Origin: Xanthobacteraceae bacterium
GTDB taxonomy: Bacteria; Pseudomonadota; Alphaproteobacteria; Rhizobiales; Xanthobacteraceae
Direction of reading: 5' to 3'
NCBI GenBank assembly: GCA_029239875.1
Contig: JARBUD010000036.1
Span: 1-42,126, forward strand
Length of the DNA stretch: 42,126 bases
The notes under the pieces were generated by a model that saw nothing but the letters and a program-made list of their open reading frames with translations, did no database searches and had not been told where the DNA came from. Positions 8,269 through 15,719 of the stretch are shown piece by piece (position 1 is the stretch's first letter; each line of letters begins with the position of its first letter). The position numbers and the translations under genes were made by a program.

Positions 8269-8979
8269 GTGAATGCTGTCAGCCAAACCGGGCCGTCGAT
8301 CCGTTTCCGCGGACGTTCGTTCATGGCGATGACGCTCGTGGCCGACGGTCCGCTCCAGGGGTGGCTCGCCGACTTCGACGTCTGGCTGCAGCGCTCCCCC
8401 GGCTTCTTCACCGGCCGCATCGTCGTCCTCGATTTCGCCGACGCGGCGCAGAGCAAGGCGGATGTCGAGCGCTGGATCGGCGAGCTCGCCACCCGCGGCG
8501 TGCGCCTCGTCGGGCTGGAGGGCGTGCGCCCCAGCCTGGTCGACGCCACCATGCCACCGGTGCTGCGTGGTGGCCGCGATGCCACCCTGGTTGTCACCGA
8601 CAATGTCACCGTTTCCGCCACCACCCCGGCGGAGCCCCGCAAGCCCGCCGAGCCGGTGAATATGCTGGTGGAACGGCGCATCAGGTCCGGCCAGTCGATC
8701 GTCTGCCTGGAAGGCGACGTCACCATCATCGGCTCCGTCGGCGCCGGCGCCGAGATCATCGCCGGCGGATCTATCCATGTTTACGGGACGTTAGCCGGCC
8801 GGGCGATCGCGGGCGCGACCTTCGGCGCCAACGCCCAGATCTTCTGCACCAAGCTGGAAGCCGAGCTGCTTGCCGTGGACGGCATCTACCGGACGGCAGA
8901 AGACATCGACGACGCCTTCAGGGGCAAGGCCGTGCGGGTATCCACCGCCGACGAAACACTGCGGATTGCCGCACTTTAG
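8269..8979 (+). CDS. minC: Septum site-determining protein MinC
   Basis: MinC inhibits FtsZ polymerisation away from midcell when recruited to the membrane by MinD. The 236-residue product has the N-terminal FtsZ-inhibiting domain (about 8-105, starting IRFRGRSFMAMTLV) and a C-terminal right-handed beta-helix domain (about 125-230). The latter has the typical RSGQSIVCLEGDVTIIGSVGAGAEI core, then GGSIHVYGTLAGRAIAG and FCTKLEAELLAVDG, which form the MinC dimer and MinD-contact faces. Between them is a Pro/Ala-rich linker (TTPAEPRKPAEPVN). The start is GTG at 8269 with a strong AGAGGGGAGA ribosome site 8 bases upstream; a nearby ATG at 8273 is out of frame. minD starts 14 bp downstream. Confidence 0.96.
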   Translation: MNAVSQTGPSIRFRGRSFMAMTLVADGPLQGWLADFDVWLQRSPGFFTGRIVVLDFADAAQSKADVERWIGELATRGVRLVGLEGVRPSLVDATMPPVLRGGRDATLVVTDNVTVSATTPAEPRKPAEPVNMLVERRIRSGQSIVCLEGDVTIIGSVGAGAEIIAGGSIHVYGTLAGRAIAGATFGANAQIFCTKLEAELLAVDGIYRTAEDIDDAFRGKAVRVSTADETLRIAAL

Positions 8980-8993
8980 GAGCGAAGCGAGGC

Positions 8994-9806
8994 ATGGCTA
9001 AGATCATCACAGTCACGTCGGGCAAGGGCGGCGTCGGAAAGACCACGACGACAGCTGCCATCGGCGCCGCATTGGCCCGAACCGGCGACAAAGTGGTCGT
9101 TGTCGACTTCGACGTCGGCCTGCGCAACCTCGACCTGATCATGGGGGCGGAGCGGCGCGTGGTCTACGACTTCGTCAACGTCATCCAGGGCGACGCCCGG
9201 CTGCCGCAGGCGTTGATCAAGGACAAGCGGCTGGATTCGCTGTTCCTGCTGCCGGCCTCGCAGACGCGCGACAAGGACGCGCTCACCGAAGAGGGCGTGG
9301 ACAAGGTCATCGGCGACCTCTCCCGCCATTTCGACTGGGTGATCTGCGACAGCCCGGCCGGCATCGAGCGCGGCGCCACGCTGGCCATGCGCCACGCCGA
9401 GATCGCCATCGTCGTCACCAATCCGGAAGTCTCCTCGGTGCGCGACAGCGACCGGATCGTCGGCATCCTCGACGCCAAGACGCTCAAGGCCGAGCGCGGC
9501 GAGACCGTCGACAAGCGCCTGCTGCTGACGCGCTACGACCCGGTTCGCGCGGCACGCGGCGACATGCTGAAGACCGAGGACGTACTGGAAATCCTCTCGC
9601 TGCCGCTGCTCGGCATCGTCCCCGAGAGCCCCGACGTCCTCAAAGCCTCGAACATGGGCGTCCCCGTCTCCATCAACGATCCCAACAGCGCACCTGCGCG
9701 GGCCTATCACGACGCGGCGCTGCGGCTCAAAGGCGAGGACATCGCCATGGAGACGCCGAGGCAGCGTCTCGGCCTGTTCGGGAAATTCCTGCGGAGGGCG
9801 GCATGA
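8994..9806 (+). CDS. minD: Septum site-determining ATPase MinD
   Basis: MinD is a membrane-cycling ATPase that carries MinC and is released by MinE. The 270-residue protein has the deviant Walker A GKGGVGKT (10-17), the switch I segment VVVDFDVGLRNLDLIMG, the switch II segment WVICDSPAGIERGA, and TNPEVSSVRDSDRIVG, all diagnostic of MinD rather than ParA or MipZ. The last residues (RQRLGLFGKFLRRAA) form the expected basic amphipathic membrane-targeting helix. The ATG at 8994 has AGGAG about 11 bases upstream, overlapping the minC stop. The stop overlaps the minE start by 4 bp, so minCDE is one transcript. Confidence 0.97.
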   Translation: MAKIITVTSGKGGVGKTTTTAAIGAALARTGDKVVVVDFDVGLRNLDLIMGAERRVVYDFVNVIQGDARLPQALIKDKRLDSLFLLPASQTRDKDALTEEGVDKVIGDLSRHFDWVICDSPAGIERGATLAMRHAEIAIVVTNPEVSSVRDSDRIVGILDAKTLKAERGETVDKRLLLTRYDPVRAARGDMLKTEDVLEILSLPLLGIVPESPDVLKASNMGVPVSINDPNSAPARAYHDAALRLKGEDIAMETPRQRLGLFGKFLRRAA

Positions 9807-10075
9807 CCTTGTGGAAGCGGCTTTTCTCAAGCACCAGCGCGCCCCAGGCACGGGAGCGGCTGCAGATCCTGCTGTCGCATGAACGCCAGGTGCTCGGCGG
9901 CAGCGACCTGCTGTCCAGCCTGCGCGAGGAGATCCTGGCGGTCGTCGCCAAGCATGTGCCCTGCGAACAGGACAATGTGAAGGTCCGCCTCGAGCGCGGG
10001 ACGCCGATGTCCATCCTCGAAATCGAGGTCGAGGTCCGCGGCAATCTCGATATCGGGATCAGCAAGGCGGCCTGA
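9803..10075 (+). CDS. minE: Cell division topological specificity factor MinE
   Basis: MinE stimulates the MinD ATPase and restricts the MinCD inhibitor to the cell poles. The 90-residue product has the N-terminal amphipathic membrane segment (MTLWKRLFS), the MinD-binding stretch (ARERLQILLSHER, about 18-30) and the beta-rich dimerisation region ending in SILEIEVEV. The length is normal for the family. The ATG overlaps the minD stop as ATGA, and GGAGG lies just upstream. The last 17 bases overlap, tail to tail, the end of a vanZ-like gene on the other strand. Confidence 0.96.
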   Translation: MTLWKRLFSSTSAPQARERLQILLSHERQVLGGSDLLSSLREEILAVVAKHVPCEQDNVKVRLERGTPMSILEIEVEVRGNLDIGISKAA

Positions 10076-10418
10076 CCACCCTGGCCACCAACATGGCGAG
10101 CGCCGCTCCGAAAGCGGCGCCCGCCGAACTGACGACGAAGTCGGAAAGACTGGTGTCCCGCCCCGGCGACAGGAGCTGAAATATCTCCATCGCGCCGGCG
10201 AGCAGGCACAGCGCGGCCACGAGCGCCGCCAGCCTGCCGATGCGGCGCTGCAAGGCCAGGGCGAACAGGAACGCCGTTCCCGCATAGGCGATGAAATGCT
10301 CGCCCCAGTCCGGAATGCCGGTTGAGGGCATTTGCCGGGCCGGCAGCAGCGACGTCACGACGATGACGACGAGGCTGGCATAGCCCGCCCACAGGACGAT
10401 CCGACGATAGCTCGACAT
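10059..10418 (-). CDS. VanZ-like family membrane protein
   Basis: This 119-residue inner-membrane protein is made of about four helices and matches the VanZ-like family. After the start (MSSYRRIVLWAGYASLVVIV) come the conserved family features: a loop with PDWGEHFIAYAGTAFLF, where the 'D...Hf..Y' motif is diagnostic, and GAMEIFQLLSPGRDTSLSDFVVSSAGAAFG, where 'E..Q.f.pgR..s..D...n..Ga..G' is the family core. VanZ confers low-level teicoplanin resistance in enterococci, but most bacterial members have no known role. The frame overlaps minE by 17 bp on the opposite strand. It could share a transcript with the DMT transporter gene 92 bp upstream. Confidence 0.82.
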   Translation of the reverse strand: MSSYRRIVLWAGYASLVVIVVTSLLPARQMPSTGIPDWGEHFIAYAGTAFLFALALQRRIGRLAALVAALCLLAGAMEIFQLLSPGRDTSLSDFVVSSAGAAFGAALAMLVARVVRPPC

Positions 10419-10510
10419 TTCCAGGCTCCGCCGGTGACGGCCGCGCTCACGATGCGGCCGCGGGTCGTATCACCCGACAGGCATACGCCGCCAGCGGGCC
10501 GAGGTCATCG

Positions 10511-11464
10511 TCAGTCCCCGACATCGCTCCTGCCTGAACGCTCGGTGGAAAGCACGGCGAGCGTTGCGCCCGCAACCACGAGGCCCGCGCCGGCGAGAAG
10601 GTTCAATCCGGGAGGCCGTCCCAGGAACAGCCAGTCGAAGAGCACCGAGAACACCACCGAGGTGTACATGAACGGCCCGATGATCCCGGCATTCGGCAGG
10701 AGGCGATAGGCCCTGTCGGTCAGGAGCTGGTCGATGACGGCGACGATGGCCATGGCGACGAACGCGGCCAAAGCGAGGACGATCAGGACATCGCCTCCGG
10801 CGGCAACGCCTTCGACCGTCGGCGCATGGTGCTCGGGCAGGTCCCTTCCGGCGAAGAGGGCGTAGGCGGCGAAGGGCAGCAACAGGAGCGTCGCCATGCC
10901 GAAGGTCTGGATGAACGTCGCCCGCGCGCTCTGCTTATAGTTCCGGGCGATGTCGTAGAGCAGCATCTTCGAGAGCGCCGCCGCGGAGCCGGAGACGAGG
11001 GCCGCGATCGTCGCGACGTCGAAGGCGATGGCCGCGCCATGCCAGGGCTGGACCACGACGAGGATGCCGGCAAATCCCAGCAGCAGGCCCAAGGCCGTCA
11101 GCCCGCGCATGCGCTCGCCGAGCCAGATCCAGGCGATGAGCGGGATCAGCAGCGGCGAGATGTGGTGCAGCAGCACGATCTTGGCGAGGTGCCCCTCGAA
11201 CAGGGCGACGACATGCAGGATCTGCCCGGCCGCGACGCAGCAGGCCCGCACGAAGGCGGGCTTCAGCGACGCACTACAGATGCTCGCCCAGGTCGACCGG
11301 TCGGCAAAGGCGGCGACCAGCAGCACCGGCAGGATGTTGTGACCGCTGGCGACGACGGCTGGCGGAAGGAACCTGGCATAGGCCATCAGGATCGAGAGCA
11401 GCGCCGCGCATGCCGACGCGATCAGCATGAACAGGACGCCGCGCCAAAGCCGATCCTCGCCCAC
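10511..11464 (-). CDS. EamA/DMT-family transporter
   Basis: This 317-residue inner-membrane protein has about ten hydrophobic helices arranged as two EamA repeats, the drug/metabolite transporter fold. The first repeat ends in PLLIPLIAWIWLGERMRGLTALGL and the second in YTSVVFSVLFDWLFLGRPPGLNLLAG, both with the 'P.......l.GE' type of helix end. The start is GTG at 11464, with GGAAGGA and AGGCAGG upstream, only 6 bp after the stop of the siderophore-esterase-like gene. The two are therefore co-transcribed. The family mostly exports small metabolites. Given the neighbours, it may export a siderophore, its precursor or its breakdown product; this is inference. Confidence 0.85.
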   Translation of the reverse strand: MGEDRLWRGVLFMLIASACAALLSILMAYARFLPPAVVASGHNILPVLLVAAFADRSTWASICSASLKPAFVRACCVAAGQILHVVALFEGHLAKIVLLHHISPLLIPLIAWIWLGERMRGLTALGLLLGFAGILVVVQPWHGAAIAFDVATIAALVSGSAAALSKMLLYDIARNYKQSARATFIQTFGMATLLLLPFAAYALFAGRDLPEHHAPTVEGVAAGGDVLIVLALAAFVAMAIVAVIDQLLTDRAYRLLPNAGIIGPFMYTSVVFSVLFDWLFLGRPPGLNLLAGAGLVVAGATLAVLSTERSGRSDVGD

Positions 11465-11470
11465 CCTGCC

Positions 11471-12430
11471 TCATCCTTCCTTTTTCGAATCCGGACCCGA
11501 GGAGAGCGGCGCGGAGGCGAAGCGCAGGACGCGGGAGAACACGGTCGGTGGCACGGACTGGTGATTCTCGCCGGCCAGCACGACATGCCGGACAGCGAGA
11601 CCTGCCGGGCCTTCGCGCTCCAGCCGCGCGGCGAGATCCGCGGCGTCGTTGAGCATGCGGGCGCTGATATGCGGCCGATCCGGCGTCTCGTCCTCGGCCA
11701 CCACAATGAGGAGATCCGCCTGCAGATCGGCCGGCAGCGCGGCGATCAAATGCTGGGCGTCCCGCGGCAGGCGTCCCTCGTCCCACCAGAGCGAAGGGCT
11801 CAGCGCGGCATAGCGGCGGAACGCACGGGGACGGGTCAGGAGAGCGTAAAGCGTGAAGAAGCCGCCGAAGGAATGCCCGCTCAGCACCTGCCGCGCCGGG
11901 TCCACCGGATAGCGTCGCGCAATGGCGTCGCGCAGCGGCCCGGTGAGGAAATCGAGGAAGGCGTCCGCCCCGCCAGGCTGGTGCCAGGGCGCACCCTGCA
12001 TGAAGCGCTCGGACAGCTTGCCGGACGAGTGGCTGGGCAGGAAGTCATAGGCCCGCCGCCCCATGTCGAAAAGCGCGTCGCCGGGATAGCCCACCGCCAC
12101 GACGAGGGCCGGCTCCACCTGGCTCTGCCTCCAGAAGCGCGACTGGAGCTGCAATGCCTCGGCCGCACCGCCGACGAAGGCGTTGCCGTCGAGCATGTAC
12201 AGCACCGGGTATCCTGCGGGCGGCGGCGGCGCGCTCGGCAGCGTGACGAAGATCGCATAGTCGCCGCTGGGCCCCCGCGCGACGAAGGGCTGCACGTCCT
12301 TCATCACATAGGCCATGCCAGCCGCGGTGAGGATGTCATCCTCGCGGACCGCCGCGCGCGCCTGAAGGGCGCGGCGCCTTCTGCCGAAGCCGATGCTCTT
12401 CAAACCCTCCCAGAGCGCACGGACGATCAC
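11471..12430 (-). CDS. Alpha/beta hydrolase, siderophore esterase-like (Fes/IroE/BesA type)
   Basis: This hydrolase of about 319 residues belongs to the esterase D/Fes-like family that opens ester-linked siderophores such as enterobactin or fusarinines to release iron. The nucleophile elbow is GHSFGG (Ser187), the catalytic His is in AGENHQS (His290), and an acidic residue is likely in VAEDETP (about 246-248). Family hallmarks YPVLYMLDGNAF and YAALSPSLWWDE are present. I prefer the GTG at 12430 because GGAGG lies 10 bases upstream; the frame also has a GTG at 12472 that lacks a clear ribosome site. I see no signal peptide, so cytoplasmic action is likely. It is co-transcribed with the DMT transporter and diverges from a siderophore receptor gene. 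Confidence 0.82.
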   Translation of the reverse strand: MIVRALWEGLKSIGFGRRRRALQARAAVREDDILTAAGMAYVMKDVQPFVARGPSGDYAIFVTLPSAPPPPAGYPVLYMLDGNAFVGGAAEALQLQSRFWRQSQVEPALVVAVGYPGDALFDMGRRAYDFLPSHSSGKLSERFMQGAPWHQPGGADAFLDFLTGPLRDAIARRYPVDPARQVLSGHSFGGFFTLYALLTRPRAFRRYAALSPSLWWDEGRLPRDAQHLIAALPADLQADLLIVVAEDETPDRPHISARMLNDAADLAARLEREGPAGLAVRHVVLAGENHQSVPPTVFSRVLRFASAPLSSGPDSKKEG

Positions 12431-12739
12431 GGTGCATGCGCCTCCGGGTCGGACAAGGGCCCATCGAGGCACCCGACTTCATCAGGCGACGAGGATCTCA
12501 TTGAGATTAGTATTGTTATAATTCGCAAGAACACATTTCCATATCGGAGTCATAACGACTTATCTAGGGAATCAATGTAAGTAAAGATTAGAATACTTTA
12601 AAATCGATAAGCTCGACAACTTGTGAATGATATGCAAATTTCCCCTGCGAAATCGTGATCGCCGTCGACTCGCGCCAGCCAATTAGAGCTGGACCAGTCG
12701 ATGCGCCGCGCGAACTACGCATATTGGGGGATTTCGACG
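12431..12739. promoter_or_regulatory. AT-rich divergent control region, no gene seen
   Basis: About 310 bp separate the esterase and receptor genes. The middle part (about 12500-12670) is strikingly AT-rich against its GC-rich surroundings and has no credible coding frame. It contains a TATAAT at 12517-12522, an imperfect Irr-type box (12587-12603) and a small inverted repeat AGTC-N5-GACT at about 12559-12571. I expect iron-responsive promoters for both flanking units, but cannot place transcription starts. Confidence 0.5.
12587..12603. promoter_or_regulatory. Imperfect Irr/ICE-type box upstream of the siderophore receptor
   Basis: ATTAGAATACTTTAAAA matches 12 of the 16 fixed positions of the rhizobial Irr motif TTTAGAATnATTCTAAA, mainly in the left half. 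It lies about 140 bases before the receptor start, in an AT-rich stretch where chance matches are easier. I rate it as a candidate only. Confidence 0.3.
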
Positions 12740-15109
12740 ATGACCCTGCAGATTCGCACCGTAGCGAATTCCGTCACCTTGGCTGCGGCGCTGATCGGCG
12801 GCGCGATCACCGGCGCCGAGGCCCAGGAGGCCGGCGGGACATCGGAATTGCCGACCATCGAGGTGGTCGGAGAAACGCCGGCGGGAGGTGCGACGGCGCA
12901 GGCGCAGCAGGGAAGAGCGACGCCCTCCTCCGCGGGTCCGGTGGTGGATTATGTCGCCTCGGATTCGTCAGTGGGCACCAAGACCGACACGCCGCTGGTC
13001 GAGACGCCGCAATCGATATCGGTCGTGGGCACGCAGCAGATGCGCGACCAGGGCGTGCAGTCGCTGCAGGAAGCGGTGCGCTACGTGCCGGGCGTCTTCG
13101 CCGACGGCTTTGGCCTCGACAGCCGCGGCGACTACGCCATCATCCGCGGCATCCCGGCCAGCTACTTCATCGACGGCCTGCGCAGCAGCTACGGCTCCTA
13201 CCAGAACACGGCGCCGATCGAGCCCTGGGCGCTGGAGCGGGTGGAGGTGCTGCGCGGGCCGGCCTCGATGCTGTACGGCCAGAGCTCGATCGGCGGCCTC
13301 ATCAACGGCGTCTCCAAGCTGCCGCTCGAAGATCCCCGCAACGAGATCGTCTTCGAGTACGGCTCGTTCGACTTCAAGCAGATCAAGTTCGACACCACCG
13401 GCCCGCTGACCGAGGACGGCAAGTGGCTCTACCGCGTGGTCGGCCTCGGGCGCTATGCCGATACCCAGGTCGACTATGTCGACAACGATCGGCTGATGCT
13501 GGCGCCGTCGATCACCTATCGCCCCAGCGACCAGACCAGCATCACCGTGCTGGCGAATTTCCGCGACGACGACGCCGGCTCGGTCCAGCAGTTCCTGCCG
13601 CAGATCGGCACGCTGGTCCCGAACATCTACGGGCAGCGCGCCTCCTTCTCCACCTTCGTCGGCGAGCCGGGCGACTATTACGACACGCAGCAGCAGTCGG
13701 GCACGATCCTGTTCGACCACGAGTTCGACAGCGGCATCAAGCTGCACAATGCCATCCGCTACACGCACACGGACAACGAGTACCAATCGACCTATGCCGC
13801 GGTCCTGACGCCGACGCGCATCGGGATCCTGAACAGCCTCTTCGGCTTCCCGCTCCTCAACCCCGCCTATGCGCCCTTCCTCAATGCGGGTCAGAGCGAC
13901 ATCGCCAGGGCCATGGTGATCCAGGATACCGAGACCGACGTCTTCACCTCGGACACCAACCTGACCGGCAGCTTCCAGACCGGCGCGATCGAGCACGAGA
14001 TGCTCGCCGGCTTCGACTACACGCGGTTCGGCACCAACCTGTCGACCTCCGGCACGCTGCTCAACAACATCTATCCGCTGCAGCCGGCCTTCGACATGTA
14101 CAATCCGAACTACAACAACACCTCCTATCTGCTGTCACTGACGGGCGGCATCGCGCTCCCAGGCATGATCCCCATGGAGGCGCGTCCGCGCGAGGTGCAG
14201 ACCCAGACGGGCCTCTATCTGCAGGACCAGCTCCGCCTCGGCCCGTGGATCGCGATCCTCGGCGCCCGCTACGACTGGCTCAACATCGAGCAGGAGGGTT
14301 CGTCAGACGAGAATCTCGACGAGCTGTCGACCCGAGCAGCGCTGATGTACGAGACCGGTTTCGGCCTGAACCCCTATGTGAGCTATTCGACCGCGTTCAC
14401 GCCGCAGCCGGGCCAGCCGGTCGGCGCGAACATCTTCACCCCGCTCGCCCTGACGACCCCGGCCAAGCCGTTGGAGGGCGAGCAGGTCGAGATCGGCTTC
14501 AAGTACCAGCACCCGACCAAGCCGTTCGCCCTCAATGCCGCGGTCTACGACCTCACGCAGAAGAACCAGATCGTGCAGCCGGACTTCCTGTTCCAGGCGG
14601 TGCAGGGAGCGGACGTGAATGTGCGCGGCTTCGAGATCGAGGCCATCGGCGAGGTGCTGCCGGGCCTCAAGCTGATCGCGTCCTATTCCTACACGGACGC
14701 CAAATACGACAGCTATCCGGAGATCTATCCCTTCCCGTCCGGCATATCGGCCTTCATGAAGGGCAAGCCGGTGGACGGCATCCCGCGCAACATGGCCTCG
14801 CTCTGGGGCGTCTATTCCGTCCGGAGCGGTCCGTTCGAGGGCTTCTCCTTCGGCGGCGGCGTCCGCTACATCGGCGCGGCCGACAGCTACGGCCTCGACA
14901 TGGCGACGTTCCAGGAGATCTACGTCAGGACGCCTTCCGCCACGCTCTACGACGCCATGGTGGCCTATGAGACCGACCACTGGCGCTTCCAGGTCACGGG
15001 GCAGAACCTCGCCAACACCTATTACGTCGCTTCCTGTAGCGCCTATCGCGGCGACTGCGGCGTCGGCCAGGCCCGCACCGTCATCGGCAGCCTGACCTAC
15101 AAGTTCTGA
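12740..15109 (+). CDS. TonB-dependent siderophore receptor (outer membrane)
   Basis: This 789-residue outer-membrane receptor takes up an iron chelate using TonB energy. A signal peptide (about 1-29, ending GAEAQ) is followed by a TonB-box-like TIEVVG (about 37-42) and a plug domain (about 75-210). The plug carries VETPQSISVVGTQQM, AVRYVPGV, IIRGIPASYFIDGLR and VEVLRGPASMLYGQSSIGGLIN. The barrel ends with GQARTVIGSLTYKF, with the terminal Phe needed for assembly, and a cysteine pair (CSAYRGDC) lies close before it. There is no N-terminal STN signalling domain, unlike the second receptor at 25603-28044. The ATG at 12740 has TTGGGGG 10 bases upstream and gives the signal peptide. The set follows the FhuE/FpvA/ferrichrome-type siderophore receptor family (TIGR01783 style); the ligand is unknown. 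Confidence 0.92.
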   Translation: MTLQIRTVANSVTLAAALIGGAITGAEAQEAGGTSELPTIEVVGETPAGGATAQAQQGRATPSSAGPVVDYVASDSSVGTKTDTPLVETPQSISVVGTQQMRDQGVQSLQEAVRYVPGVFADGFGLDSRGDYAIIRGIPASYFIDGLRSSYGSYQNTAPIEPWALERVEVLRGPASMLYGQSSIGGLINGVSKLPLEDPRNEIVFEYGSFDFKQIKFDTTGPLTEDGKWLYRVVGLGRYADTQVDYVDNDRLMLAPSITYRPSDQTSITVLANFRDDDAGSVQQFLPQIGTLVPNIYGQRASFSTFVGEPGDYYDTQQQSGTILFDHEFDSGIKLHNAIRYTHTDNEYQSTYAAVLTPTRIGILNSLFGFPLLNPAYAPFLNAGQSDIARAMVIQDTETDVFTSDTNLTGSFQTGAIEHEMLAGFDYTRFGTNLSTSGTLLNNIYPLQPAFDMYNPNYNNTSYLLSLTGGIALPGMIPMEARPREVQTQTGLYLQDQLRLGPWIAILGARYDWLNIEQEGSSDENLDELSTRAALMYETGFGLNPYVSYSTAFTPQPGQPVGANIFTPLALTTPAKPLEGEQVEIGFKYQHPTKPFALNAAVYDLTQKNQIVQPDFLFQAVQGADVNVRGFEIEAIGEVLPGLKLIASYSYTDAKYDSYPEIYPFPSGISAFMKGKPVDGIPRNMASLWGVYSVRSGPFEGFSFGGGVRYIGAADSYGLDMATFQEIYVRTPSATLYDAMVAYETDHWRFQVTGQNLANTYYVASCSAYRGDCGVGQARTVIGSLTYKF

Positions 15110-15131
15110 CGGCGACGGAGAGGAAGACGAC

Positions 15132-15719
15132 GTGGCGATCGCTTTGCCGTCGGCGCAATTGCTGGCAACGCTCGCGGGCATCCTCGCAATGCTTGCGGGC
15201 GTCGCCCTCCTGCGCCGGCAATGGGCGCGCAAGTCGGCGGGCGGGCGCTCGTTCGTCGCGCTCGGCTGGCTGCTGGTCCTCGTCGGCTTCGCGCTCTTCG
15301 TCCGGGCCTGGGAGATGGAGCTGGGCATCGCCTACGGGCTGGTCGCCTTCTCGCTCGTCGCCTACCTCGTCGTGGCCACGGGAGCGCAGGTCCGGTCGGC
15401 CCGCCAGCGCGGGCCGCGCGACGTGCCCCTCGAGCCGCAGGACAGACGTACGAACTGGGCGCGCGGCACGGCCAAGGCGTTTCTCGCCATCGTCCTTTCC
15501 GGCGTCGCCGCCATCGGCCTCGGCATCGCCTTCGCCCTCGGCACGCCGTTCGAGACACATGACCGGATCGTGCTCGGCGGCCTTCTGGTGCCCGTGCTCT
15601 GGGGAGCGGGAATGGCCTGGACGCTGTGCGACGCCAAGCTGCTGCGCGCCACCGGGCTGCTGCTCGCGGTCAGCGCCTTCGGCTATGGCGTGGCCTTCCT
15701 GCCGAAGCTGCTTCCCTGA
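15132..15719 (+). CDS. Conserved membrane protein next to PepSY protein, unknown function
   Basis: The 195-residue product is mostly hydrophobic, with about six membrane helices in two halves separated by a polar loop (ARQRGPRDVPLEPQDRRTNWA, about 90-110). I do not recognise a named domain with certainty. Small proteins of this build often sit between a TonB-dependent receptor and a PepSY membrane protein, where some are annotated as DUF3325 or DUF3649-like iron-uptake proteins. The GTG start at 15132 follows GGAGAGGAAG at good spacing, 22 bp after the receptor stop. The stop overlaps the next ATG by one base (TGATG). The arrangement suggests an accessory of iron release at the inner membrane. 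Confidence 0.75.
   Translation: MAIALPSAQLLATLAGILAMLAGVALLRRQWARKSAGGRSFVALGWLLVLVGFALFVRAWEMELGIAYGLVAFSLVAYLVVATGAQVRSARQRGPRDVPLEPQDRRTNWARGTAKAFLAIVLSGVAAIGLGIAFALGTPFETHDRIVLGGLLVPVLWGAGMAWTLCDAKLLRATGLLLAVSAFGYGVAFLPKLLP

Noticed and set aside
10439..10459. GGCCGC/GCGGCC inverted repeat between the DMT and VanZ-like genes
   Set aside because: The 6-bp GC stem has no T-run, lies only about 20 bp from the VanZ-like start and is easily produced by chance in this base composition.
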